From Nitrosomonas sp. Nm84 (lineage in GTDB: Bacteria > Pseudomonadota > Gammaproteobacteria > Burkholderiales > Nitrosomonadaceae): a stretch of 59,541 nucleotides of DNA. Under the pieces are notes generated by a model that searched no databases, was not told the DNA's origin, and saw only the letters and a program-made list of their open reading frames with translations. Position numbers and translations under genes: made by a program. This document shows, one piece after another, positions 1 through 8,750 of the stretch (the stretch's first letter is position 1; each line of letters opens with the position of its first letter). Location of the stretch: positions 1-59,541 of the forward strand of contig NZ_QJJP01000023.1 of NCBI RefSeq assembly GCF_003201565.1. The letters are read 5' to 3'.

Positions 1-95
1 CTCCGACTAAATGTCGGATATTTAACAATCCTGGGTGGAAACTTTTCAACGCCGATTTACCCAAAATCCCGGTAAGTTTTGCACGCCGATTGACA
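1..95 (-). mobile_element. Terminal end of an IS21-family insertion sequence (partial)
   Basis: Read on the minus strand the element begins with TGTCAATCGGCG at position 95 and runs off the window. Two imperfect direct repeats of 24 bases lie at 71-94 and 37-60 (19 of 24 identical, 34 bases apart). A 5'-TG end and multiple internal terminal repeats are typical of the IS21 family. The reading frame of the neighbouring recombinase is lost exactly at this boundary, at the conserved RALATP motif. A small inverted repeat, TCCGAC/GTCGGA, lies at 2-18. No transposase codons are visible, so the family assignment rests on the end structure only. Confidence 0.6.
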
Positions 96-1283
96 GGCCG
101 GAGTGGCCAAAGCCCGCGACGCGTCAAATCGATGTGGTAGCCATTCCCATTCGTATAAGTCGTTGAAAAATGCCCTTAGGTTTTTGAGCAAGCATTCACG
201 CGTTTTGGCACTCAGAGGTTTTCCAATGAGCGGCATCACTGAAGCGCGTGGTGTCGAATAATCTCCGACTGACCATCGAAGGACATGGCTTATGTAGTCA
301 ATACAGGTTTGTCGATTCCAATTTTCTGGAGCTGCAGCTTCTGGATTTATGCTGGCAAACCATCTTCCTGCGCGCAAGACAGCATATAAGATGCTCACTC
401 TACTTGTACGCTGAAGCGGTGAAGTATTGAACCAACGCTTCGCCATGTCCGCCCAGGCAGGTGATACATCGGCAATTACTGTCTTATGTTTGATTTCCTG
501 ACAGATCGCTTTATCAACTCGACTAATCGACCACGAGATAATGCCAGCTCGACAAAGAACCTCGGACAGTAGAACCAGACCTCTTCGCGTAATTTTTGCT
601 TTTGCATTTTGATGCAATTCTAACAATATCTCCCGCCGAACCTTATGAAGATTGCAGGTACGTGCCTTCAAAAACACACCCGCAACCGCACACTTTATGG
701 CGACAGCATTTCCGGTTTCCGTATACCCGCAGCCGAGTAATTCTGCTACGACCGACCGATGATTGTCTCTTAATGCAATTGCTCCGAAAATTTTTGCAGC
801 GAGACTATGCCATGAAAGGCGGCCAATCGACCAAAGATCATCAAAATCACAAAGCAAATAAGCCAATGCGATGATTTGGTGACGAGCGTTTGCCGTGCAT
901 CCATGCAAAGCGATATATGCGTAGTAATCGTTACCAATCAGCTCGTGCCACTGTTGTGAAGTGAAGCCCCAATAGGTAATTTGCCACCGATCCATAGCAC
1001 GAATAAGTAAGCATACAGCCGTGTTTCGTATGGTCTGATTTCGCTTTTCGGTAGTGGTTGCTCCAAGATAATCTAGTGTTTCATAAAGAGGGTGCGTTAG
1101 ACGTGAGAGTGTAGTCGCAGCTCCTCTATGCCATCCCTTTTGGCCTGTTTGAAAACGGTTCACCAATGTTGCCAGATGGTAGCGCTCAGCGGTGCTCAGC
1201 AATACGGTGCGATCATAAGACGATCTACTGTCTTTCCAAGGCCAATTTACGCTAACAAGGAAGGAGTTGGTTTTAGCCTTCAT
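57..1283 (-). pseudogene. Truncated tyrosine recombinase of Tn554 TnpB type
   Basis: The 408 residues match, as I recall the family, the N-terminal part of the large recombinase that follows a smaller one in Tn554-like elements (usually about 630-700 residues). The first codon overlaps the stop of the upstream recombinase (ATGA, 1280-1283), so the two were translated together. The family motif RALATP is reached at 99-116, and then the frame enters the IS21-like end and stops at 57. The C-terminal catalytic domain, with its Arg-His-Arg-Tyr residues, is therefore missing. It could at most make a DNA-binding fragment. Disruption by the IS is seen in the sequence; the family is recognised from memory. 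Confidence 0.7.
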
Positions 1284-2275
1284 TGGAGTGATTCGCTGAT
1301 ATCCTCCAGCCTTAAACCATGAACTGACGAAGCAACTGCTAGTTTTGTTGCCAATTCTCGTCCTGACAGATGAATGTAGATAAGAGTAGTCGATGTATTA
1401 CGGTGCCCGGCGAAAGTAGCTATTTCATGCAAGTCCCAGCCTGATCGAGCCAGATCAGTAAGGCATAAATGGCGTAGCGTGTGCGTCGAAAATCGAGGAA
1501 GTCCCGCCGCATTACCAAGCGATCTAATCACTTTCGACCACGCCCAGAAGGTAATAGGCATACCGATATTGCGTGATGATTCGGAAATGAATATGGCTCC
1601 ACGCGCACTGGTTAACCGCCGCCTATATCTCAGATAATCAAGAAGCAACTGGCCAGTACTTGCCGAATAAGGAACAATGCGATCACGCTTCGCTTTTGTG
1701 GTTTCTGCGCGGATATGTAAAAGACGATGTGACGGATCAATGTCTTTTGTGTTTAACAGGCATAGCTCCTCACGCCTGAGTCCGCCATCGTAAGCGAGCG
1801 TGAGCATCAACCGATTACGCAGCGACATCCCTTGTGCTTCAGCAAGCAACCTCTGCCATTCTTCTTCATTGGGAATCCAAGGCATTTTATGTTGGATGGG
1901 GACAATCGCTCTGATATCACGGCGATTGCGGTTATTAAATTGATTGCCACGTCTTACAGGATTTGTCGTGCGCAGACCTTCCTCAATCAGATAGTCATAA
2001 AAAAGACGAACGACCGTGATACGTTGTCGGATCGTGGCATTGGCAAATAGACTGCTACTTATACCTTTGCTTTTTGAAACACGGCGATTTAGTAAGTTGC
2101 GAACGTATTGGGAAACTTGCTCTCGCGAAGCAATGTCAACGCAAGTGTTTTGATCCGAGCAAAACTGCTGATAGTCGCGAAGAGCGAAAGAATAAGCTGC
2201 AATCGTATTGGGAGCTCGACCTAAATTGGATTGTAGTGTGAGCCATGTATCTATATGCCTAGAAGAAACCTGCAT
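1280..2275 (-). CDS. Tyrosine recombinase (XerC/D-like; Tn554 TnpA type)
   Basis: A 331-residue site-specific recombinase that would cut and rejoin DNA at the element ends. The N-terminal half is a core-binding domain (about residues 5-110). The catalytic half shows the first Arg in GLRREEL, the HxxR box in HTLRHL, and the late His and nucleophilic Tyr in the GHRN...YIHL segment, so it looks intact. It overlaps the following truncated recombinase by four bases. Its start lies about 55 bases from the broken 5' edge of umuC, so it is the first gene of the inserted element. It may still be active in cis if the partner protein is not needed. Confidence 0.85.
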   Translation of the reverse strand: MQVSSRHIDTWLTLQSNLGRAPNTIAAYSFALRDYQQFCSDQNTCVDIASREQVSQYVRNLLNRRVSKSKGISSSLFANATIRQRITVVRLFYDYLIEEGLRTTNPVRRGNQFNNRNRRDIRAIVPIQHKMPWIPNEEEWQRLLAEAQGMSLRNRLMLTLAYDGGLRREELCLLNTKDIDPSHRLLHIRAETTKAKRDRIVPYSASTGQLLLDYLRYRRRLTSARGAIFISESSRNIGMPITFWAWSKVIRSLGNAAGLPRFSTHTLRHLCLTDLARSGWDLHEIATFAGHRNTSTTLIYIHLSGRELATKLAVASSVHGLRLEDISESLQ

Positions 2276-2329
2276 TTTTCCGCTCCACTGATATGTCGAA
2301 AGCTCAATATAACTAAATCAATTCCACAT

Positions 2330-3469
2330 AACAATGAGGCCAAAGCATTAGGGGTAAAGATGGGGCAGCCATGGTTCCAATTTAAAGACTTAGCACAAAA
2401 ACATGGAATCATCGCTTATTCCTCAAATTACACCCTTTATGATGACATGAGTAAGCGAGTCATGAATGTACTCTCTACTTTCAGCCCTAATCAAAAAGTG
2501 TATTCCATTGATGAGTGTTTTCTTGATTTAACCGGATTTAGAAATCTTTTAGATTATGGACAGAATATCCGCCAAACGATCAAAAAATTTCTAGGATTAC
2601 CCGTTTCTGTGGGCATTGGCTCCACTAAGACACTCTCAAAACTTGCAAACCATATTGCAAAAAAATATCCTCAACTGGATGGAGTATGTAATTTGAGCGA
2701 CATGACACCATTCCAACAAGATATTTGGTTTAAAAGGATCGAAGTAGGCGAAATATGGGGAGTAGGTAGACGTCTTGCACCTAAACTAAATCAACTTGGA
2801 ATCGAGACAGTTTATGATTTAAAACATGCTTCTCCAACAAGTATGCGAAGTAAATTCTCAGTAGTCATGGAGAAAATGATCAGAGAATTAAACGGTACTT
2901 CCTGCATTGAGCTGGAAGAAGTCACGCCACCTAAAAAAGAAATTGTTTGTTCGCGTTCCTTTGGTATTAAAGTTACTTCATTAACTGACCTTGAAGAAGC
3001 CGTTTCTTTATACGTGAGCCGAGCCTCAGAAAAATTAAGACGGCAACATTCATATGCTGGAGCTGTAAGTGTTTTTATAAACACAAGCCGATTTACAGAA
3101 CCCAAGGATAATTATTTCAATGTCAAGCGCATACCGCTTCCAACACAAACAGCTAGCACAATCGTATTAACCAAGGCAGCAATCTGGGGCTTAAGAAAAA
3201 TATATAGAAGGGGCTACAAATATCAAAAAGCTGGCGTGATGCTCTCTAATCTAGTGGATGCTCAAACACGCCAAATGGATTTGTTTGGATTGTCTCCAAT
3301 CAGCAATAGAGCTCAGCTAATGGAAGTCATTGACAATATCAATGATCGTATGGGAAAAGGTACTATACGGCTTGCTTCACAAGGCATAAAGCAAAGCTGG
3401 TCAATGCGTAGGGAAAACGTAAGCCAAAACTATACTACTGACTGGGATGAATTACTTTGTATACAATAA
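2330..3469 (+). pseudogene. umuC: umuC remnant (DNA polymerase V subunit), 5' end replaced by a mobile element
   Basis: From Asn26 of the open frame onward the protein is UmuC: NEAKALGVKMG, then SIDECFLDLTG with the paired Asp-Glu metal ligands, the helix-hairpin-helix and little-finger region, and a normal C-terminus ending in TTDWDEL. Roughly the first 40 residues of UmuC are gone, including the first metal-binding Asp of the palm. The open frame can be extended back to an ATG at 2255, but those 25 codons lie in the recombinase gene and are unrelated. The product should be catalytically dead. No umuD is seen. Codon use is more AT-rich than in the housekeeping genes. Confidence 0.85.
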
Positions 3470-3815
3470 TACTACTGTAAAGAAAATATTTGATTTTCCT
3501 TTATTTGATCAGGGTAAATATTCAAAATATCACCACGTTATAACAATGATTCTTACCATCCTAATTATTATTATGTTTTCTAAACTCAATAATCTTTATT
3601 GGTTTATTCGCTACACACGAATCAAATCAGTTAGACGCAAATATTACCGCTATGTTGCAGCAGAAAAAAAACGCCTTATTGAGTCAGGTGTTGATGAAGA
3701 AGAATTGAGACTTTTATGTCGTTATCTATCAAACCTCAAAAATGAGCAAGCCGGAGACCGCTTAGAAGCTTATAGAAAAACTCTGAAAACTTGTCGCTCT
3801 TCCTCCGTAACTTAA
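3447..3815 (+). CDS. Small membrane-anchored protein of unknown function
   Basis: I do not recognise a family. The frame overlaps the end of umuC by 23 bases. It has one hydrophobic segment (about residues 32-54 of 122), followed by a strongly basic stretch (RIKSVRRKYYR) and a charged, probably helical tail rich in Glu, Lys and Leu. A second possible start is the ATG at 3546, giving about 90 residues that begin directly with the membrane segment. Neither start has a clear ribosome site. It probably was co-transcribed with umuC. Confidence 0.5.
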   Translation: MNYFVYNNTTVKKIFDFPLFDQGKYSKYHHVITMILTILIIIMFSKLNNLYWFIRYTRIKSVRRKYYRYVAAEKKRLIESGVDEEELRLLCRYLSNLKNEQAGDRLEAYRKTLKTCRSSSVT

Positions 3816-3983
3816 ATCTTCTATTTAACATAATACAAATTATTGGCAATCAATTATTATTAATTGCAAGCCTTGAATGACAATTTAATAAAGGATTATT
3901 GACGTATAACGTGTTATAGTTCAAATGTGACAAAGAAAGAACCAGTGAAAATATTTTTATAAATTTTAAGGATAGAGCTACAG

Positions 3984-4139
3984 ATGAAACATTCAGTATT
4001 TATCGTTGTAATATTTTTTGCATTAACATTAGTGGCTTGTGGCAAACCTACAGCGCCGGAAAGTGCAAGTTCTGACAATTATGGCACGACACATGAAGGT
4101 AAACCGGCTGAAGGTCGTAATGAGCTTCCAGGAAAATAA
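3984..4139 (+). CDS. Small lipoprotein, 51 residues
   Basis: A short frame with a classic lipoprotein signal: basic start (MKH), hydrophobic core and the lipobox LVAC with Cys19, leaving a mature peptide of only 33 residues. The mature part is hydrophilic, with Gly, Pro and Glu. An AAGGA ribosome site lies about eleven bases before the ATG. It resembles the entericidin or LPTAM-type small lipoproteins in layout only; I do not claim homology. Convergent with the MFS transporter gene, with two hairpins in between. Confidence 0.6.
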   Translation: MKHSVFIVVIFFALTLVACGKPTAPESASSDNYGTTHEGKPAEGRNELPGK

Positions 4140-4141
4140 AA

Positions 4142-4237
4142 ATAGCTTATAAAAAAGCTATTGGTACGACTTATCGTTCAATGTCGTTTAATCGACTGAG
4201 AGATACCCTGTAGGATCTATTCTGTTGTTCCTACAGG
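4142..4237. terminator. Two hairpins between convergent genes
   Basis: An 8-base perfect inverted repeat (AATAGCTT/AAGCTATT) lies at 4142-4163 and a 9-base one (CCTGTAGGA/TCCTACAGG) at 4207-4237, the latter followed by a short T-containing stretch. They lie between the lipoprotein gene and the converging transporter gene, where a bidirectional terminator is expected. Neither has a long T run, so strength is uncertain. Confidence 0.45.
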
Positions 4238-4299
4238 CGCTTTATAAAAACAAAAAATCTTAGAGCAATACAATTCTCTTCCAGGTCAGAGAAAATCAT

Positions 4300-5601
4300 T
4301 TAGTAACTAATTCTAGCTATTTCACGTCCTCGGCGCTCATTCACAGTGGCAAGAAGTGCGAGACCCAATATAAAAAACACCAGCGAACTAAGTAACGCGA
4401 TGCGGTGATCTCCTTCAAATAGATAGACCATGCCGCCATAAGTAAGCGGTCCGATAATCGCTGATAATTTTGTAGCTAGTCCCCATAAGCCAAAGAATTC
4501 GCCTTGCCGCCCCAACGGCGTGAATTGCCCTACCAATGCCCTACCCGCTGATTGCGCGCCACCGAGTGCAATGCCGATTAAATTAGCGGCAACCCAGAAT
4601 AGCGCCTCATCAGTAGCGAAATAAGCACAAATAATTGCTGCAGACCAGATCAGCAAAGTCACGGCAATACAGCGACAGGAACCGATTCGATCTTGTAGAT
4701 GACCGAACAGGAAAGCGCCGATTGCCGCCGTCACATTCACTACCATGATCAAAATAATCGTATCCTGAGTTTTGAACCCCATTACTTCTTGTGCATACAC
4801 CGCTGCTAACACGATGACAATATGAATACCGGAATAATAGGTGGTTAATGAGATCAAGAAGCGAAATAAATCCGTATGTTGCCTTGCATGTTGCAACGTG
4901 ATTCTTAATCGCTCAAATCCTATTGATATTAAATGCGCATTTTTAATCGATTGCGAAACACCACTCCGTTCGCGCAGCCAGAGCAATGTGGGTAAAGCGG
5001 CAATGCCGAATAAGGCGGCGACAATCAATGTGCAAACCGGTACGTAGTGCGAAGCATCCAGTCCTTGGTTTTCCGCATAAGTGACATAAGCTAGACATAA
5101 AACTAAAGAAAGCAAGCCACCCAAATAGCCCAGTGACCAGCCATAGCCGGAGAGCCGCCCTATTGTTTCAGGCGTGCTGATTTCAGGTAAGAATGCCGCG
5201 ATTAAATTCTCGCCGCTGGCAAACATGAAGGTTGCCAGTATGACCAAAATAACTGCCAAGATGACATCGCCGGGTCCAACGAAGCTCAATAATGCGGTAA
5301 ACAGCACGCAACCCAATGTCGTCATGACCAGAAAACGTTTTTTTGCGCCGGAATAATCAGCGATAGCGCCCACCACGGGTGCACTGAATAAAACCAGAAG
5401 ATTGGCGGCGGCGATTGTCAGCGTCCACAGCAATGTGGCGTGGCCATTACCACTTTCGGCGGCGACCACACCGACAAAGTAAGCGTTGAAAATGGCGGTC
5501 AGTATGACGGTGGTGTAGCCTGAATTGGCGAAATCGTACATACACCATGCAAAGCGTTCGCGACGCGTGGCTGGATCGTAATGACTGTTAATCGATGACA
5601 T
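4300..5601 (-). CDS. MFS transporter, UMF1 (Atg22-like) family
   Basis: A 433-residue inner-membrane protein with about twelve hydrophobic segments. The start, with WCMYDFANSGYTTVI, is the hallmark of the UMF1 group of MFS permeases, related to yeast Atg22. A GHLQDRIG loop matches the MFS inter-helix motif. The substrate is unknown; Atg22 exports amino acids from the vacuole, but this cannot be carried over. It ends near the convergent lipoprotein gene and starts 33 bases after fumC ends on the same strand, so it may be read with fumC. Confidence 0.85.
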   Translation of the reverse strand: MSSINSHYDPATRRERFAWCMYDFANSGYTTVILTAIFNAYFVGVVAAESGNGHATLLWTLTIAAANLLVLFSAPVVGAIADYSGAKKRFLVMTTLGCVLFTALLSFVGPGDVILAVILVILATFMFASGENLIAAFLPEISTPETIGRLSGYGWSLGYLGGLLSLVLCLAYVTYAENQGLDASHYVPVCTLIVAALFGIAALPTLLWLRERSGVSQSIKNAHLISIGFERLRITLQHARQHTDLFRFLISLTTYYSGIHIVIVLAAVYAQEVMGFKTQDTIILIMVVNVTAAIGAFLFGHLQDRIGSCRCIAVTLLIWSAAIICAYFATDEALFWVAANLIGIALGGAQSAGRALVGQFTPLGRQGEFFGLWGLATKLSAIIGPLTYGGMVYLFEGDHRIALLSSLVFFILGLALLATVNERRGREIARISY

Positions 5602-5634
5602 GTCGGGTCAGTAAGGAAAGCGGATTAAATCGCC

Positions 5635-7020
5635 CTACTTTCCTACCATATTTTCCGGAATAACCCAGGCTTCAAACTGCTCGGCAGTGACGTAACCGGT
5701 TGCAATCGCGGCGGCTTTTAACGTGATGCCTTCACGATGCGCTTTTTTGGCGATTTTGGCCGCTTTGTCATAGCCGATGTGCGGATTGAGTGCAGTGACC
5801 AGCATCAATGAGTTATGCATTAGCGTATTGATGCGCTCAATATCGGCTTCTATACCGATTGCGCAGTTGTTGTTAAAGCTGATCATGGCATCCGTAAGCA
5901 AGCGCACGCTCTGAAGAAAGTTATAAATGATCATCGGTTTCATGACATTCAATTCAAAATTACCCGTCGCGCCGCCCATATTGATCGCCACATCATTACC
6001 CATCACCTGACAACATACCATCGTCATGGCTTCGGCTTGTGTCGGATTGACTTTGCCCGGCATAATGGAACTACCCGGCTCATTTTCAGGGATTCTAAGC
6101 TCACCGATACCGCAACGCGGCCCGGATGCAAGCCAACGAATATCATTGGCGATTTTCATCAGTGATGCCGCCAATGTTTTCAATGCGCCGTGTGCATGCA
6201 CCAGCGCATCGTTACTGGCCAGTGCTTCAAATTTGTTCGGCGCACTGACAAATGACAATGCGGTCAAGCGGGAAAGCTCGGCAGCTACTCGCTCGGCAAA
6301 CTCAGGATGCGCATTGAGTCCGGTGCCCACCGCTGTGCCGCCCAGAGCCAGTTCATGCAAGTGCGACATAGATGCCTGCACGTGCTTCAGTCCATGATCC
6401 AGTTGCGCAACATAACCGGAAAACTCCTGTCCCAACGTCAGTGGCGTAGCATCCTGCAAATGAGTGCGACCAATTTTAACAATGTCGGAGAATGCGGTTA
6501 CCTTAGCAGCGAGAGTTTGTCTTAATAAACGAATGGCCGGATTCAGGTGATGGTGTAATTCCTGTATTGCGGCCACGTGCATTGCGGTGGGGAAAACATC
6601 ATTGGACGATTGACCTTTGTTGACATCGTCATTAGGGTGAATTTTCCGGTCTGCACCGCGCCCGCCACCCAAAATTTCCGAAGCCCGGTTCGCCAGCACC
6701 TCGTTCATATTCATGTTGGTTTGCGTGCCTGAGCCTGTTTGCCACACAACCAATGGAAATTGATCGTTATGATCGCCAGCAATCACTTCATCCGCAGCGC
6801 GAATAATCGCAGCGGTACTGGCAGCATCCAACAATCCCAAATCATGATTAACCGTAGCGGCCGCACGCTTGACCTTTGCCAACGCTTGAATCAACGCAAT
6901 GGGCATGTGCTCATTGGAAATTTTGAAATTCTGCAACGAGCGCTGTGTTTGTGCGCCCCACAATGCGGCGGCGGGCACCTCGACCACGCCCATAGTGTCA
7001 TGTTCTTCACGATATTGCAT
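5635..7020 (-). CDS. fumC: Fumarate hydratase, class II
   Basis: The 461-residue oxygen-stable, iron-free fumarase of the TCA cycle, which interconverts fumarate and malate in the cytoplasm as a homotetramer. The fumarase/aspartase signature [11 protein letters not shown] is at residues 316-326 with the catalytic Ser, and [10 protein letters not shown] holds the active-site His187. Length is that of the family. The start has a GAGGT ribosome site. The only other TCA-linked genes in the window are aceE and aceF. The cassette array lies directly upstream. Confidence 0.97.
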   Translation of the reverse strand: MQYREEHDTMGVVEVPAAALWGAQTQRSLQNFKISNEHMPIALIQALAKVKRAAATVNHDLGLLDAASTAAIIRAADEVIAGDHNDQFPLVVWQTGSGTQTNMNMNEVLANRASEILGGGRGADRKIHPNDDVNKGQSSNDVFPTAMHVAAIQELHHHLNPAIRLLRQTLAAKVTAFSDIVKIGRTHLQDATPLTLGQEFSGYVAQLDHGLKHVQASMSHLHELALGGTAVGTGLNAHPEFAERVAAELSRLTALSFVSAPNKFEALASNDALVHAHGALKTLAASLMKIANDIRWLASGPRCGIGELRIPENEPGSSIMPGKVNPTQAEAMTMVCCQVMGNDVAINMGGATGNFELNVMKPMIIYNFLQSVRLLTDAMISFNNNCAIGIEADIERINTLMHNSLMLVTALNPHIGYDKAAKIAKKAHREGITLKAAAIATGYVTAEQFEAWVIPENMVGK

Positions 7021-7099
7021 GGGTATTTACCTCACAAAAATGGATAAATTGGGGTACTGGTTTGTTAAGATTCCGGTTCGATATTTCATTCATTAAATA

Positions 7100-7171
7100 T
7101 AATAACGTGCAAGCCCAGGGTTACGAAGTCAGCTTGCTGACGAAGCGTTCTTCTGAAGCAAAGAATTAGGC
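7100..7171 (-). repeat. Possible degenerate attC site after the last cassette gene
   Basis: On the minus strand GCCTAAT (7165-7171) and GTTATTA near 7100-7106 bracket a segment with a perfect hairpin, GTCAGC/GCTGAC (7128-7141). This has the size and order of an attC, but the outer cores deviate from RYYYAAC/GTTRRRY and do not pair with the start of the 182-residue gene's cassette. It may be a decayed end of the array. Confidence 0.3.
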
Positions 7172-7172
7172 A

Positions 7173-7721
7173 TTATTGTATGGCTACTGTGTAAAGAACG
7201 TAAAGAATGGCAACGAACCCTGTGATCATCAGAGTACCAACAATGAAATTGACCCAGCGCGGGAATTGACGCTGAAGTAGAACCGATATTTGTTGGGAAA
7301 ACCCATGGTCACTCTTGATTCCCGCATTGACCTGATCGACGGTTACGGGATAAAGATACAAGTATGAAACTGTAATTTGTTCGCCGGGAACTAGCGTAGG
7401 AATTACAATATCTTTGGTTCCGTCTGGAAGTGTCTCAACTGAGTGCATAACTGCTGGCCAAATATTAAAGTCAGGTAAAGTGTTATGGTGAATCCTGATA
7501 CCGATCGCACTTTTACGGCCGATGTTTCTCAATACAACGGAATGTGTATTTATCCCCACCGGCTGCCCACCGGGCGGTGAATATCGAAAAGCCGACACAT
7601 GACTGAAGTACGAAATGAGTGCTGGGCGACTTTCAAATTTCCGATTCACCCATACTCCAAGAAATAGAGTGATTACCGGGGCAGCGATAGTTGCAACTGC
7701 ATTCCAATCAACGGCCATCAT
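7173..7721 (-). CDS. Membrane protein of unknown function (cassette-type gene)
   Basis: 182 residues, with a hydrophobic segment near the N-terminus (about 8-24) and another at the C-terminus (about 158-180). The middle part is predicted to be soluble and beta-rich, with a short stretch VVLRNIGRKSAIGIRI typical of immunoglobulin-like or DUF-type periplasmic domains. I recognise no family. It is the last gene of the short minus-strand array between nrdB and fumC; an attC-like site lies directly upstream of it. Function unknown. Confidence 0.65.
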   Translation of the reverse strand: MMAVDWNAVATIAAPVITLFLGVWVNRKFESRPALISYFSHVSAFRYSPPGGQPVGINTHSVVLRNIGRKSAIGIRIHHNTLPDFNIWPAVMHSVETLPDGTKDIVIPTLVPGEQITVSYLYLYPVTVDQVNAGIKSDHGFSQQISVLLQRQFPRWVNFIVGTLMITGFVAILYVLYTVAIQ

Positions 7722-7737
7722 ATTCTTTTGTGAAGAT

Positions 7738-7795
7738 AATCAACGTTTGAAGTAAGGATCACCGTTAGATGCTCCGCTTGAATGATGGGTTAGGT
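7738..7795 (-). repeat. attC recombination site (integron cassette), 58 bases
   Basis: On the minus strand it begins with ACCTAAC (fits RYYYAAC, 7789-7795) and ends with GTTGATT (7738-7744), with a right arm, CTTACTTCAAACGTTGATT, closely like that of known attC sites. The left core, read as AAACCTAAC, is the exact complement of GTTAGGTTT at 8211-8219, the start of the same cassette; this is the relation expected of an excised and circularised cassette. It lies 37 bases after the stop of the 116-residue gene. Confidence 0.65.
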
Positions 7796-7831
7796 TTTCT
7801 GACGTTATGAAGACCGTGATGGATGAGCCAG

Positions 7832-8182
7832 TTAGTCAAGGTGCTCACCTGTGCCGCTTGGTAGTACAACGGGGAGTGAGAACTTTATTCGACTTACAAC
7901 CGTATGTTCCGAACCCTTATCGTTCTTTTTGCCAAGGGAGACAGATCCGAGAAAAACCCCTATACCTTCGCTTGAGCCAGATTTTTGAATTGAAGTTAGA
8001 CCAACATCAAATTCGACGTATTGCGGCTTTCCACTGTTGTAGTAATTGATTTGACCAGCCTCCTTGAATTGAACCCTTTTAGGGTTAATTTCGGCACCAT
8101 ATTGGCTAATTTCTACTTGCGCTTCTATGACACCATCGACAATTTGAGTGATGGTCTCTTTGATGAAATCTTTCAGTTCCAT
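7832..8182 (-). CDS. Hypothetical protein, 116 residues (integron cassette gene)
   Basis: A soluble protein beginning MELKDFIKETITQIVDGV, with an amphipathic N-terminal helix, followed by a likely beta-rich part (YVEFDVGLTSI, SRIKFSLPVVLP). I know similar short proteins from many bacterial genomes without a function. An attC-like site follows the stop by 37 bases and an attC core (GTTAGGTTT) precedes the start, so this is a complete cassette. No promoter of its own is evident. Confidence 0.65.
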   Translation of the reverse strand: MELKDFIKETITQIVDGVIEAQVEISQYGAEINPKRVQFKEAGQINYYNSGKPQYVEFDVGLTSIQKSGSSEGIGVFLGSVSLGKKNDKGSEHTVVSRIKFSLPVVLPSGTGEHLD

Positions 8183-8212
8183 GCTTACTCCAGCGGCATT
8201 TTTTGATTCGAA

Positions 8213-8396
8213 ACCTAACGTTTAAATTGAGGGACGCCCTTGTCATGGGGCGAAGTCGTAAACAAAGTGAACGGTCTCCCTCTATATTGCGTTCTCTGAT
8301 ATTGAGTGCGGTTTAATATTCAATTCACTGTTCAAAACGGATAACAAACAATCAATTCGAGACATCCTGCTTTTCCTTCGGAGCGGAATGTTAGAA
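8213..8396 (-). repeat. attC-like site of the 77-residue gene's cassette (unusually long)
   Basis: On the minus strand the right end, CTCAATTTAAACGTTAGGT (core GTTAGGT at 8213-8219), is a very typical attC right arm, with an internal CGCCC/GGGCG hairpin beside it. The left core, GTTTCTAAC (8390-8398), is the exact complement of GTTAGAAAC at 8676-8684 before the gene. Both ends are therefore good, but the distance of about 184 bases exceeds usual attC lengths (about 57-141), so it may be a fused or partly deleted pair of sites. Confidence 0.45.
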
Positions 8397-8420
8397 ACAG
8401 ATAGCAGATGTTTCCACAAC

Positions 8421-8654
8421 CTACCAACGCTCTTCAACGATGACATTTCCTGTGTTGTCCCTTTGGATAACGTGCTGCGATCTTTTCAGACCATTGATTG
8501 AAGTGCGGTTGGTGTGTTCAACAGAACCGACTCCAGTCCCAGATTCATTGACGATTGCGTAGAAGTCAATGTCAGTTTCCGCAAGAGAGCCTTTATTACG
8601 ATGGTCTGTCAATTTCAGAATTTCACCAGGATTCAAGCGGAGCTTTGTTTCCAT
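8421..8654 (-). CDS. Hypothetical protein, 77 residues (integron cassette gene)
   Basis: The start at 8654 (METKLRLNPGEILKL) has a good AGAGGA ribosome site six bases upstream; the longer frame to 8747 has none and would run across the attC core. The protein is small, soluble and polar, with no Cys and no signal or membrane segment. I recognise no family. It is the first cassette of the array, bracketed by the pairing sequences GTTAGAAAC (8676-8684) and GTTTCTAAC (8390-8398) on the minus strand. Confidence 0.6.
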   Translation of the reverse strand: METKLRLNPGEILKLTDHRNKGSLAETDIDFYAIVNESGTGVGSVEHTNRTSINGLKRSQHVIQRDNTGNVIVEERW

Positions 8655-8750
8655 AATTATCCTCTCAGAGTAGTGGTTTCTAACGTAATATCCACGGCAA
8701 AAAATGTCGCATAAACTGAATCGGCATCGGCGGCAATTATTCAGCAACCC

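Noticed and set aside
2255..2329. Open-frame extension of umuC to an ATG at 2255
   Set aside because: These codons overlap the recombinase gene and its upstream end and have no UmuC similarity; they are part of the inserted element.
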